A program made the position numbers and the translations under genes. Under the pieces are notes generated by a model that saw nothing but the letters and a program-made list of their open reading frames with translations, did not search any database and had not been told where the DNA came from. A DNA stretch of 64,000 nt from Symsagittifera roscoffensis. Taxonomy: Eukaryota > Xenacoelomorpha > Acoela > Convolutidae. Within the stretch, counting starts at the first letter, position 1; each line of letters starts with the position of its first letter. Where the stretch lies: contig NC_087063.1 of assembly GCF_963678635.1 (NCBI RefSeq), positions 50,417,220-50,481,219 on the forward strand. The letters are read 5' to 3'. Of the stretch, positions 33,661-44,590 are shown piece by piece.

Positions 33661-35200
33661 AGTAGCACTTATCGATGATTTCATCACTGAATTTCAAGAC
33701 AGCACTACAGCTAACATTGAAATGAACGAAAAGCCACACGGATTTCAAGGAGCTTTACAGCTCGACCGGAACGAAAACTTAGCTCGTTCAGGTTCGCACG
33801 CAAAACCAACAGAATTCACTGTTAAAAGTCCACTTCTGAAAAGCAGTCACAAAATTTCTAATTCAAAAATCTCAAGCTATTCCACACCGAGTAAGCCAAA
33901 TCAGAACGAAAAAACTTTTTCTCAACACAAAGTAACCAGCGACTATCACTATCCTTACAAGCCTAACGAAGTCACGCGATTCAGCACACGAGAACACACA
34001 AAGATGAGCAGACAACTGCAAACAGGTATGGCGCTACCCCCGTTCAAAAGGGTCCTACGAAAATGCCACAGCGGACTAACAACAGTAACGATTCCTCCAA
34101 CCAACTTCGCGTCATTTACCGAGACTACATAAGAAAATACCCCTACGACCATCTCTTTCGGTGATGTGATGCACCAAGTAATTCCGTCGGAGGACAATTT
34201 TATTTTCAACAAAAAGTCAGACCAGATATATCAAACAGAAACTGCAGATCAACCGGATGAATGTCGAGCCATTGTATTGGAGGAGGAAGATGTACCGTTA
34301 GTTCGGAAAAATGTCCGGAAAGCACTCGATGTTGACTTTATCGCGGCTGCCACAAAACTCGATCGCAATCTTCAACCCCTCATTAAAATGATACGGCAAC
34401 AAAAGTGGGATCAAATCAAAGCCTGCTACGGACCGTATTTTTACAATGTGCGAAACAGACTGTCCGTCCTAAATAACGTGCTACTTTACGACGACAGAGC
34501 AGTAATTCCTAAACAATTAAGGCAAGTCATACTCGACTCGATCCACTTGACACATCCCGGACAAGGCGGCACATTGGAAGCTGCAAAACACATATGGTAC
34601 CCATACCTCCACAGGGATATTGTTACAGCAGCACAAAACTGCAAGGAATGTCGCGCCAAAGGTAAAAACCTTCGAGTAATATCCGGGAAAAAACAGTTCA
34701 CAAGCCTAGACGCAGTAGTAGAACCGAATGAAGAAATCCAGTTGGCTTTTGCCGGACCATTACCGGATAAAAACTATAAAGAAGTGTACATTCTAGTTGG
34801 GGTAGATTGTTTCTCGAGATTCCTATCGGCAAAAGTGGTCGCTAATAACAAAGCAGATACGATCATTAAGTTTATGCAAACGCATATTGTAAATCACGGC
34901 GTACCACGGTATATCAGGTGTGACAAAGCCCCAGGTTTTCGGGCTGAAAAATTTTATGAACTATTGTAAAAGCAATAGCATTAAATTGATATTTGCTCCA
35001 GTCAACGATCATCGCTCAATGGGCATGGTAGAAAGACTCATCAGAACTTTAAAAACTGAACTCTAAAAAATGAAGATAGATAAAAATAATACACCGTATA
35101 AACTAGCGTCTGACGTAGCAGAGTTAATCAAGTCACTGCGTATTACCCCGCATGCGACAACAAAAATTACGCCGCTTGAGGCGCACTACGGGCGTAAATC
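33660..35200 (+). pseudogene. Integrase of inner element, stops and one frameshift
   Basis: A low-complexity linker (33660-34290) precedes the integrase. The zinc-binding N-terminus reads IHLTHPGQGG (HX2H) followed by NCKECRAKG (CX2C), around 34540-34660. The catalytic core has Asp in VGVDCFSRF (34805-34807) and Asp in RCDKAPGF (34922-34924). After a stop and frameshift near 34955-34970 come IFAPVNDHRSMGMVERL with the catalytic Glu at 35031-35033, about 35 residues after the second Asp (DD35E type), then TEL-stop-KMKIDKNNTPYKLASD. The usual Asp before FAGPLPD is Ala here. In-frame stops lie at about 34132 and 34969 and again near 35066. It would insert the cDNA into the genome. Confidence 0.85.
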
Positions 35201-36146
35201 AATAAAAACGCTAAGTAATATATGCACAACACCAAAAATCTCTAATCTCTCGTGGGAATACACAAAAATTTCGTGTTTAGATGAAAAGATCCTCACAAAA
35301 CCTGCCCTCACGCCCGAAGCAATATGGAATAGAGACATTAACAGTCAGGACGAATTAAGTGTAGTATACAAAAGTAACTACCTACCCGAGCCATCATTTG
35401 AACCGGCGGGACTATCAAAAAAGGCGGATCAAGTTAGGACATCAGGAAAGAGTAAAACAACCAATCCTAGCCACTCTGAGACGACGAAGAACCAATTGAC
35501 ACTCTCGGACACAGACAAGGACGATGAGTTTGATCGGGCCTTGATGAAAAAGTTCCCAATAGGTGCGCACCTTCCACTTAAAAACAAACCTTATGACTTA
35601 CAAAAAGTTAAACGATCTTTTCTTGCTGATAACCCGCAAAACGATATTGCAGACATTAGAACAAGAAAACCCATACGTTGGCTTACAAAACAAGAGAAAC
35701 ATAGGCCAGAAAGAGCCCCTCTGGTTTTTCTTAAAGATCGCTTTAAAGGACCCCAGAACACAATAGACCCAAAATTTGGTAAACGTATGGAACAAGTCGC
35801 AAGAAAATCGGGTACAATAGCACGAAAAATAAAAAATCCTGGGGTATATGGTGCACATTTTAAATTAATCGAAAACGGGTCAATCATTAATTACTCCACG
35901 CACACTGCGTGGGTTCGGGAAGATGGAAAACAACCGAGAGTAATAAAACACGACGGACTAGCTTTTGTACCGGTCCCTCGAATATACGGAAAATGTAGAC
36001 CGGCGCAGCTAAAAAACTATGTAGCATACAAACATTTACCAAGAGCTAAACCCCGTATTTCAGCTGCAGAAGTTGACCCAATAAAACCAACTGGTTCAAG
36101 TGGCAGTTATTCTCTCACCCAATCGCCAAAGAACAGGAGAAAATGA
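35070..36146 (+). pseudogene. Integrase C-terminal extension of inner element
   Basis: The frame downstream of the catalytic Glu stays open for 358 residues. It starts with LASDVAELIKSLRITPHA and ITPLEAHYGRK, the standard end of the integrase core. A variable Lys-rich region follows, then a block near 35860-36030 with HTAWVREDGKQPRVIKHDG, FVPVPRIYGKCRPAQLK and YVAYK. The same block occurs in the outer element (TPHTAWVQKFGKQPRLLRN, YEPCRPSRLSDYVAYK), although the surrounding sequence differs strongly, so it appears to be a conserved module. It sits where a GPY/F module or chromodomain would be, but I do not recognise it as either. Confidence 0.7.
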
Positions 36147-37252
36147 TGCAGAAATCATCGACATCTGTAAGCCCCAAACGAAAACCAGCCAAAAACATTG
36201 AAGAAATAATCAGACAAACGATGAATCGAAAAGCATTAGAGCCACAGCGCATTCATAAAGCGACACTAGCCACTTTGAAAAGACAACCTGAAACTACTAA
36301 ACAAAAACCAACGGCCATTAAAAACCTCAAGTCGTAAAGGAAAGGGCAGCCCAGAAAAAGTACGCAGAGACAACACAAACATTGAATTCGAATGTGACAC
36401 GTCAATATCGATATCATCGGATGATTGTATCGACCAAATCAATACGCAATCACCACAGATGCCCCCAGCCAAAAGAGTTGACAGAAAAAAAACACGCCGC
36501 CACAAGAAATTCTACCAAGCAGAAGATCCACAAGGACTAAGATAAGTGCGCTTGCAAATAAATTTGGAAATGCGATCCCGATCAAAAATGTTGATAATGC
36601 CATCACCGCGGACACCGCGGTCTGTAACATCACAATACAACCCCTGGAGACTATAGAAACAGAACAAACCCCACATGCATCAGGAATCACTCACGAGTCG
36701 TCAACAGACATTGAATGCATCGAAATCAGCACAAACCAGGGAACACCAGAACAATTGAGAATCGAGGAAACCATTGACGGGCCAAATATACAAAATTGTG
36801 CCCCCATACGCGACACAAACGATGCGGAGGATAACTTGTTCACACCAACGAAGACGGCCACACAATCAGATTTGCCACAAAACGATCCGGGAGAAATTTT
36901 GTTAACTACAGCGAATACATCCAAACGCCCCGAATCGCCAAAAACCCCGACGCAAAGAGCAACTAGCTCACGTAACATAATCGACAGACCAGTGGGAACC
37001 TCGTATTCAGCAGATAAACCGCTAATCGACAGCTTCAACGTTGCAATGAAAAACTTCAAATCAATTTCGCAAACGAAAAATTATATGACATTGCAAAGCG
37101 AATGTGAAAAACAAGATCGTACTAGGTACCTACTGAAACCAACGAAGGCGAAGATCAGCGAAGAGGACAACCAAAAACTCCCCAGACTCCACCTCCAACG
37201 AACAATAAGGACCAACCAGGAAAATAAGATAACATATGATGTCTTCATCATT
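36143..37252 (+). pseudogene. 3' low-complexity coding remnant of inner element
   Basis: The sequence between the integrase extension and the polypurine tract holds ORFs at 36143-36337 (63 residues, Lys/Pro/Thr-rich) and 36755-37342, broken by frameshifts and stops. The encoded protein is rich in Lys, Thr, Asn and Pro, with no membrane segment or cysteine pattern, so it does not look like an envelope. It may be the degraded tail of the pol polyprotein or a small extra ORF. The reading frame formally runs into the 3' LTR. Confidence 0.45.
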
Positions 37253-37270
37253 GAGAAAAAAAAGGGAGAA
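37253..37270 (+). other. Polypurine tract of inner element
   Basis: GAGAAAAAAAAGGGAGAA, 18 purines directly abutting the TG of the 3' LTR. This is the plus-strand primer site for reverse transcription. Confidence 0.88.
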
Positions 37271-37600
37271 TGTTATCCGTACGGATATACTAGATATCTA
37301 ATAGAACTCAGTACAACTAAAACAAGTTACATAGATTGCTAATAGTTCTGATTCTGAACCATACGTACTTATGTAAACGTAATCATATATATGTCTGATC
37401 TAATTAAGTACCTATTAACCTATCAATAGTTATTTATGACTTTCTGTCGCTCTCATGATTTCAAGGTCAGATTCGAACAAGACATAAACTTGCCGATTGA
37501 ATTTAAGATGATAACAGAATCTTCTTGTTTCTTGTTTCTAATTACACAGCATGTCTCAATTCATATCTAACCGATATACACCGAGTCCGTTGGTATAACA
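37271..37600 (+). repeat. 3' LTR of inner element
   Basis: 330 bp, TGTTATCCGTACGG to GGTATAACA. It aligns along its whole length with 30212-30576, with about 30 substitutions and two main indels by eye. Confidence 0.92.
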
Positions 37601-37605
37601 GCATC
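37601..37605. repeat. Target-site duplication, right (GCATC)
   Basis: Identical to 30207-30211. The sequence after it resumes the outer element's reverse transcriptase. Confidence 0.85.
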
Positions 37606-38350
37606 TACAAGAATGAGTTGAAGGGGAATTGAACAAGTTGATGGATCAAAAACACATCATCAAGTTAGATAAAAGTTCGGATCGACAATTTATTAGCCCA
37701 ATTGACATAACAATAAAAAAAATCGAGGAGTTAAACTCGCGTTAGACTGCAAGAAAATCAACAAATTCATCCACAAAAACAAATACCAAATGCATAACAT
37801 CGATTTATTATTGGACAATATCGCACAGGTGGTAAAATCAGACAAATCCAAACAAACACTATTTTCAAACACTAATTTGGCCTCACGGATCTGCCAGCTG
37901 AATTTCAAGAGGCCATCGATCGAAACGCTACGAATCGTACCAACACCTATGCATTTTTTTACGATATATTGATCTTAAAAAAAGGGTCAGAGGAGCTACA
38001 CCGACAAAAGTAACAATCAGTCCTGACAAAACTAGACGAAGAAAATCTTGCGATATCATTGGACAAATGTAAGTTTGCATTCAAACAGGTTGAGTGGTTA
38101 GGCTTCAACATTAATAGCGAGGGAACAAAACCCCTTATAAGAAAAACTGAGGCTATCAAAAAACTATCACCACCGAAAACTTTTAAACTATTAAAAAGTT
38201 TTATGGGCGCCAAACACAATCTCACACGATATATACCAAAATTAGCACAAACTGCTGCCGCCTTACGCCCACTGCTGAAAAACACAGAAAAAAATAAACC
38301 ACTTGACTGGTCACAAGAGCACAACACAACTTGCAAAAACATAAGCTGAA
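37606..38350 (+). pseudogene. Reverse transcriptase of outer element, internal deletion
   Basis: KLMDQKHIIKLDKSSDRQ and FISPIDITIKK align with the inner element's fingers. After LALDCKKINKFIHKNKYQ and LLLDNIAQ about 50 residues are missing, including the first catalytic Asp motif. The match resumes in another frame at FGLTDLPAEFQEAIDR. The catalytic box reads FFYDILIL instead of F/YxDD. KFAFKQVEWLGFNINSEGT and KTFKLLKSFMGAKHNLTRYI give the thumb, which is clean from 38059 to 38349. The enzyme cannot be functional. Confidence 0.82.
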
Positions 38351-38359
38351 ATAACACAA

Positions 38360-38800
38360 AACACAAAACAAACATTTTGACCAACATCTTGATACTCGCA
38401 TCGTATACGTTGCATCTACCACAGGGTTAGGGGCCACACTGGAACAACATTTCCGTAGCTTATACATCACCTTTTTAAAACCGTATTTTTAGTCATCACC
38501 GTAGCTTATCACCTTCCTTGGAGCAAAAATATATTTTTTTAAGCAATCTAGAATTAATAGGGGTCGTGTGGGCAATCGAACATTTTACATTTTAAATACT
38601 ATCTTTATAGAAAGCATTTTATAGTCATCACAGACCACCAAGTTTTAATCAGCGCTTTAAAAGCAAGCCAACGATCAAAATTAAGCCAAAGCCGGTTCAC
38701 GCGCTGGATCGACCGATTGATACCATTTCATTTTGACATCAAACACCTTGCTGGGAATAAAATGGGAGTAAAAGACTATATGTCCCGAAATTCAGTTAGG
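38360..38800 (+). pseudogene. RNase H of outer element, frameshifted
   Basis: TRIVYVASTTGLGATLEQ matches the first RNase H strand but has Val where the catalytic Asp should be. A small insertion with a partial repeat (CCGTAGCTTAT occurs near 38454 and 38501) precedes NLELIGVVWAIEHF. After further shifts come FIVITDHQVLISALKASQ, TRWIDRLIPFHFDIKH and KMGVKDYMSRN. Several frames are needed to follow it. Confidence 0.75.
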
Positions 38801-39640
38801 TAGTAAGTACGATGAGGAATTCGTTGTAACATCAATAAGGACATTCATAAACAACCTCGAATTGATTGACAATGTCCTTCTAGATAATCTAGCCAATCAA
38901 AACAAAGCGCTGCATGAGCTGATCAAAAAGCGCGCGAAAAACAAAGGGTTTTTGGATGCTACTTCAAACATTCAGTTGACAACTAAAAATTCGAAACATT
39001 CCGCAAACGGTCAATTTCAAACTCACAATAGAAATCAGTTTCACTCGAAACCTGCTAAAAAACAGTCAGTTCTCTTTCAACCAAAAAATCAACAATACCA
39101 GCCAAGCTGCAAAAATTCAATTCACACAGTCTCAGTAAACCAAATTTAAATGTCAAAAACGAGCCGTAAACCAGAAACAAAAGGGTTTAGAGGAGGTTTT
39201 ATCCCACTGGAATGAAAAACAAACGAGTCGTGGGGCCGAAAAGAGTCAACACAAAATTGGCAGGACTCATCAGACCGCAAAGAGAGCCTTTCGGACCCGA
39301 GATGAATCAAGCAACCTCCCACGAAAGGAAAAAAAGGAAATGCAGATCTAACAAAATCCCCGGACCAGAAATCACTTCATATTGTCCCCACAACACCAGT
39401 CCGGGATGCCTAAGAATCCAATAGGAAAGAGGACACAGAAGAAAACTTTGTTAGCCGCGTGGATCCTAACATCTGCATACAGGAAGAGCAGACACACAAT
39501 TAGAACCACCACCAACAATGAGAACAACTTCACAGTTAGAAGCCAGCCATTATATGATCACGGAGGGACTGTTCGCGATATTGGAGAAAGCCACAAACAC
39601 AGCGGAATCTGAGGAAGACACACCAATGTTCAGACAAAGG
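38800..39640 (+). pseudogene. RNase H to integrase linker of outer element
   Basis: Contains an ORF of 95 residues (38862-39149) starting LIDNVLLDNLANQNKALHEL, then Asn/Gln/Lys/Ser-rich low-complexity sequence with stops (39212-39612). The position and composition match the linker of the inner element at 33660-34290. No known domain is visible. Confidence 0.5.
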
Positions 39641-40680
39641 TTACAGCGGGTTCTAGGCGTACGATTTGTTGCTGCAGGCACCAAGAAGGACCGAAATCTG
39701 CGCCCATTGATAAACTTTGATTGGGAGCCATCAAAGTTTCCTACGGACAATACTGGCACAACATACGAAACAAGCTACATGTCAAAGAGGACTGTCTACA
39801 TATAGATGAGAGAATCGTCATCCCTACACAAATACGACAGACAGTGCTAGACAGCCTGCATTCGACCCTGCCAGGATTGGCAGCTATGTTGGATTTGCGT
39901 CAACATGTCTAGTTTCCTTATATTTATCGGTAAATTGTGCAAATGGCACAAAATTGCAAACACTGCATTGAGCAAGGTAAAAACTTAAAACCCAATATAG
40001 GAAAGAAACATTCAGTAATGGAACCAGTGGTTGAACCTGACGAGGAAGTTCAATTATATTTCGCAGGGCCTCTTCCGGATGAACTAAATAGGGAGGCGTA
40101 CATTTTAGTTGCAATAGATAAGTGGTCAAAATTCCCCACTGGAAAAGTTGTTACGAATACAACAGCGCACATTGCCATTAAGTTTATGCAAAGATACTTT
40201 TCTAATAACGGGGTACCCCGATGATTAAGGTACGACCAAGCGCAAATATTTAGAGCTAATAAATTTCAACTGTTTTGCAGTACCAACAATATAAAACTAC
40301 TGTTCGCTCCGGTAGGCGATCATAGAGCAATAGGGGTAGTAGAAAGAATGTAACAAAATTTAAAACGTACGTTAGGGGTAATGAAAATTGATAAAATAAA
40401 GACACCGTACAAACTCGCTTCAGATATGGCTAACACTTTCAAAACATTGAGAATAACACCACATGGCGTTACAAAACTTTCACCATTTGAGAGCCACATG
40501 GACCGTAAACCAAACAGCTCCCTGTCAAATGTAGCAGCTAGTAGCTCACCTAATAACTTAAGCCGGGAAAGCGCAAAACATGCATGTTTAGATAGAAAGA
40601 ACCTTAAAAAGCCGACATTACCTGCAGATATAATGCATGACCTACAACGGTATAGACCAGGTAGCACGGAAAACGATTAG
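39640..40680 (+). pseudogene. Integrase of outer element
   Basis: The zinc-binding part is damaged: LDSLHSTLPGLAAML has Leu in place of the second His. NCKHCIEQGKNL keeps CX2C. The core has Asp in VAIDKWSKF (40117-40119), Asp in RYDQAQIFRANKF (40234-40236) and Glu in GVVERM (40342-40344), so the DD35E triad itself survives. Stops lie at 39910, 40222-40224 and 40350, with a frame break near 39930. The end, TPYKLASDMANTFKTLRITP, is closely similar to the inner element. Confidence 0.83.
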
Positions 40681-40689
40681 AGTAGCAAC

Positions 40690-41202
40690 GAAGGCTAAAG
40701 ATCCGAAAACATTCGAACAAAATATAAAACCATAGATGGGAAAACTCTAACATATACTCCACACACCGCATGGGTGCAAAAATTTGGAAAACAACCGAGA
40801 CTATTAAGGAATAGCGGTGCCGCATTTGTCCCTAGTCCTTTGATATACGAACCATGCAGACCCTCTCGGCTCAGTGATTACGTTGCTTACAAATCCACAC
40901 GGAGATCAGGACCATTCCTACGTTTTTTAGACATAGAGAACCCTACTGCTCCCCAGCATCCAATGTTCAAAGAGGACAAAACAACGGGCCTACCAATGAA
41001 ATTGACTCGACAAGAGAAGATGTCAGGCCAGGCACACCAGAATAGCACAATGAAACGAAAAAGGAAACGAAAAGGAAAAGCAACGGGAAAACGAACCGTT
41101 GGGCGCCCGACACAAAAATTAAAGACAAGCGGAATGAGGCTGCAAACAGATGACTCTGTCGGAAAGTCAACAGCAGACATCAACACTCGGGAGAAAACAG
41201 CA
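40690..41202 (+). pseudogene. Integrase C-terminal module of outer element, cut by gap
   Basis: The open frame carries TPHTAWVQKFGKQPRLLRN and YEPCRPSRLSDYVAYK, the same module as the inner element at about 35890-36030. A strongly basic tail follows (MKRKRKRKGKATGKRTVGRP, about 41050-41105) that could be a nuclear localisation signal. The reading frame runs into the run of N at 41203, so the end is unknown. Confidence 0.68.
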
Positions 41203-41402
41203 NNNNNNNNNNNNNNNNNNNNNNNNNNNNNNNNNNNNNNNNNNNNNNNNNNNNNNNNNNNNNNNNNNNNNNNNNNNNNNNNNNNNNNNNNNNNNNNNNN
41301 NNNNNNNNNNNNNNNNNNNNNNNNNNNNNNNNNNNNNNNNNNNNNNNNNNNNNNNNNNNNNNNNNNNNNNNNNNNNNNNNNNNNNNNNNNNNNNNNNNNN
41401 NN
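41203..41402. other. Assembly gap, exactly 200 N
   Basis: A run of 200 N, the fixed-size placeholder used by scaffolding software. The true distance, and even adjacency, of the flanks is not established by sequence. Confidence 0.98.
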
Positions 41403-41727
41403 CATCGGGAAAGAAGCCATGAGGGAAAACATCGTGAATAGCATCTGATGTGGTTAGTAATTTTGCTAGTATGATGTTTTTAGTTTGGAGCAGTGGCCAA
41501 AGCAATTGAAGTGCTTTTATGGTTTTTAGTTCTTCGGTGCCTACTGCAAATTCTTGAGGTGTGTTCTGAATTAGATTAAAAATTTTGTGATTCTATTTAG
41601 TGTTGTGGATGAATTCTAAAATGGGTACTTCTATAGGTTGAATATATTCAAGCGGGACTATTAGGGGTCGGGATTCTTCTTCGTTGAAGGCCTTGGTGAG
41701 GGGACAAAATATACACATCTGGGTGAT
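41403..41727. other. Gap-flanking sequence without a recognised feature
   Basis: About 325 bp between the assembly gap and the gag-like region, with a weakly open minus frame. I see nothing further in it. Confidence 0.5.
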
Positions 41728-43188
41728 TTAGTCATAAATCCGGAGGATGCCTTGAAGGTTAATATTTTTAATACAATACGTGAAATTTAGGAAAAACGGT
41801 GAGGTGTATTTTGAAATGATGAATTGAAATCTATGGTGGGGTTGTCGTGATGGTGTGTGTAAATGAAAATGATTCTGTATAAAACGATAATAAGTGTAGG
41901 TGTGTGTTTGTTTAGTTCGCAAGATGATGTCGTATGAACCGTGCAAATCACGTTCTTTTGGTGTGAGAAAATGAAAAGTTAGTGAAAATGTTTGAAATTT
42001 TTCGTGAAATGATTCGTATGCTTGAATGTCTGATAATGCTTCTGAAATAATGTGATCATGCTTTTTATCTAGTGTGCTAAGTAAGAATAAGTAGGTAATG
42101 AAAAATTTTTCTGTTAATTGTTGGTTTGCAAATTGATCGTCGTCAAGAAATTGGTCTTGATTAGATCTGATGATGTTATGATTATAATATTCAATTGAAC
42201 AGTCGTTAGCTCGGTGTGCAGTGAATGTTTTTAGTAATTTTTTATATCCTACGTATGTAAATTGTCGGAGAGTGAGTGCTGTGGTTAATCTGAACAATTC
42301 GTCCTTATTTCGTTCAATATCGATAGTGGTGTTATAGAGTGGTAGCGTAAGGGGGTTAGTGAAATTATAATAAGCTGTCCAATGAAGTGTGGGTATTAAT
42401 ATATGTTCATCTACATAGTGACGTGGTTCAGGGCTAGAGTCGGATTGATTAAGTGTATATTGGGGAAATAATGGTAGGGTTATTTGAAGAAATTTCGTAG
42501 TAGTGGTGTGGTCTGGATGGTTGATATTTTCTCGGGCGGTTCCGGGTTTGGATGGGAATGGGTGATTTGGGAATTTACGTTTGAAAGTTCTATAAGCACG
42601 GTTAGTACTATTGGATGATTCTGTTGAAGTGGATGAATGAGCTCATGATGGAGTATAATCTGAAATTGGTGGAGGTGTTGGTGGATTTGATGATGTTATT
42701 GTTGATGATAATTGGTGAATAGTGAGGGTGTGGGAAGATAGCAATTGTTGTTGGAGTGTTATCAAATTATCTAGTTCTTCGGAAATTTGAATATTATCTG
42801 GGGAGTTGTTGGTAGAGCGTTCATTATTAATTGGGGAGTATGTTGGGGTTACTTGAGAAGGAGTGTAGGGAGATGTATGTTGGCTATGAGGTTGGATAGG
42901 TCGGAAAGGGGGTATTGAGAAGGTTGTTGAGCTGGTCGGAGTGTGAGTAGAGGGGGATGGTTCGGAATCTGCGAACTCATCGGGAGTTTCGATATCAGAA
43001 TTATTGAATTGTGAAATTGTTGTATAAATTGTGATATCTGAGTTAGTGTCAGAATTCATGCCTGATAATGTATTAGCTTGTGGTGAATCAGGTGGCGGAA
43101 AAGCAAAAAATGGTATAATAGGGAGTGGACTTTGGAGGTTGGCAGGGTGGGAGTTTGATTGGTGGAGCGATCCAACTTGTCTGCTCAT
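41728..43188 (-). pseudogene. Pro/Ser/Thr-rich gag-like ORF, minus strand
   Basis: Two long minus-strand frames lie end to end. The first (43188-42643, 181 residues) starts MSRQVGSLHQSNSHPANL and is dominated by Pro, Ser, Thr, Asn and Gln, with short acidic patches. A stop ends it at 42643-42645. The sequence down to 42297 remains readable with a frame change. The second (42297-41728, 189 residues) has mixed alpha-type composition without Pro runs (QFTYVGYKKLLKTFTAHRAN, LLSTLDKKHDHIISEALSDI), which fits a capsid. A disordered N-terminus followed by a capsid-like domain suggests gag of an LTR retroelement whose pol would lie toward the gap. There is no zinc knuckle and I do not recognise the family. 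A host gene cannot be excluded. Confidence 0.4.
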
Positions 43189-43360
43189 CGTGGGCTAAAA
43201 AAAATGATTATTTTGAGACTGAAAAAGGTGGTATGGGCTTGTTCAATGATTTGTTCGTATGTATCGTCAATTGGAGTGTGTTGTGTCACTATATGTTGGA
43301 TGGGGCTTTGTATGTGGCTGGGTCTTAAGTTTGGGGGGTTTGTGATTGCTAAGTTTCGAA

Positions 43361-44590
43361 AGTAACATGCTGAATGAGAGTCTTCTTCTTAGAGGAAATC
43401 AACCGGTTGAATGGGGTGGTAGTAATCTTGTCTTTAGATGCTTCTTCATCTTTGCAATTGAAGGTGAACGCTCTTTAGGAGTCAATTGGATTATTTATCT
43501 TGCAATTCAGGTATTTTGACACATTCTGTACCAATGCAAAAATACTTTTCTACATAAGCATCCAAAGTGATGGATAAATTGGCGTTTTGTGGTCAAAATG
43601 AGACATTGATTTTGACTCGCTGAGCTTCGATGACTTTTGTAGCTTTGAGAACATTGATGCACAAGTTGACTCGCTCACCAAGCGACTGGCCCCACAGTCT
43701 TGATTTAGGTTTTTATTTACCATCTTGCAACTTCGAACGTTATGGTTCCCATTGAGGCATTCAGTGTAACTTTTTGCTCAGCTACAAATTTCGCAATTTT
43801 GCTCTGACAGTGGCCATTATGCTTGGAAAACAGTGCAAAAGAAAAAGGCATGTTATACTTTATACTTTGAAGTCTTACTTTTTTTTAAATTGCTCTTGCT
43901 GACGCAAACAATATATGGTTTCCGCAAACAATTTGTGGTTCATGCAAAAATTTTGTGGTTTTCGGCTGAATGATTCTTTCTATTTTAGGTTTAGATACAT
44001 GTCCGCGCCACCTTTCGTGAACTTCCGCTTTCTCCTTCAACCATATACTGAAATCTAAAAGGCTGGGAAGTTGCTATTTTTACTAAACGCTATGCATTCT
44101 TCTTGGATCTGGAAGCTGTATTGTAAGTCATAGACTTCTAGTTCGAAGCGAAGACTTAGACCTAATATTGCCAGCTAATTCACCAATTTTTTTGAATTTT
44201 TTCAACCGTCTGATATGCCTCTGTGTTCTTCAAACCTAAGTAAAAAATTTCATTTTTTTTACTATCTTATAATTGGTCTCTTTTTGATGGAACCAAAAAT
44301 CTTTATTGGATATATAATTGTAAGGCTCTGTGGTTTTTCCAGCCAACTGAACAATTTCCTTATTTACCTGAACTGCCTTTTCTAATAAAAATATATATTT
44401 TTGAATGACTGCCTCAATGTTTTTCGTGCTTTGTGATTTTTCAACGTACTCTTGTACAGGACCTTGGTTTTGAAAAATCAATTTTTGTTGAAACCGTGTT
44501 CTAACAGTCTTTTCTGTATCTTTTTTCCATACTTTCACGGATAAGGGAATATTTTACTCGACGATGCTTTATAATTTACAAACAGAGCTT
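43361..44590 (-). repeat. Diverged 1.2-kb direct repeat, copy 1 (possible Bel/Pao remnant)
   Basis: Begins AGTAACATGCTGAATGAGAG and matches 44976 onward at an offset of 1615 bp, with roughly 88% identity by eye plus indels. On the minus strand it keeps protein-like pieces: a 100-residue frame (44538-44236) with KAVQVNKEIVQLAGKTTEPY, then LPSLLDFSIWLKEKAEVHER (about 44070-44010) and INVSF-stop-PQNANLSITLDAYVEKY (about 43620-43540). The Trp-Leu-Lys-x-Lys-Ala-Glu stretch and the later beta-rich piece are weakly reminiscent of Bel/Pao gag and protease regions. That is only a suggestion. Confidence 0.45.

Larger units (their letters stand above)
30212..37600 (+). mobile_element. Inner Ty3/gypsy-like LTR retrotransposon (nested, defective)
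   Basis: A structurally complete element of 7.4 kb: 5' LTR 30212-30576, primer-binding site from 30577, gag, protease, reverse transcriptase, RNase H and integrase in the Ty3/gypsy order, a long C-terminal extension, polypurine tract 37253-37270 and 3' LTR 37271-37600. GCATC flanks both ends. Coding regions carry several stops and frameshifts, and the LTRs differ at roughly 9-10% of aligned positions by eye, so this is an old, non-autonomous copy. Its proteins are recognisably related to those of the outer element it landed in, so one family inserted into a relative. Confidence 0.93.
37601..41202 (+). mobile_element. Outer element, 3' part
   Basis: Continues the outer Ty3/gypsy-like element after the nested insertion: reverse transcriptase, RNase H, integrase and C-terminal module in that order. 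All are homologous to the inner element's pol but more decayed. No 3' LTR is visible before the assembly gap at 41203. Confidence 0.88.

Noticed and set aside
41170-41448. ORFs spanning the assembly gap
   Set aside because: They are open only because N is read as an unknown residue.
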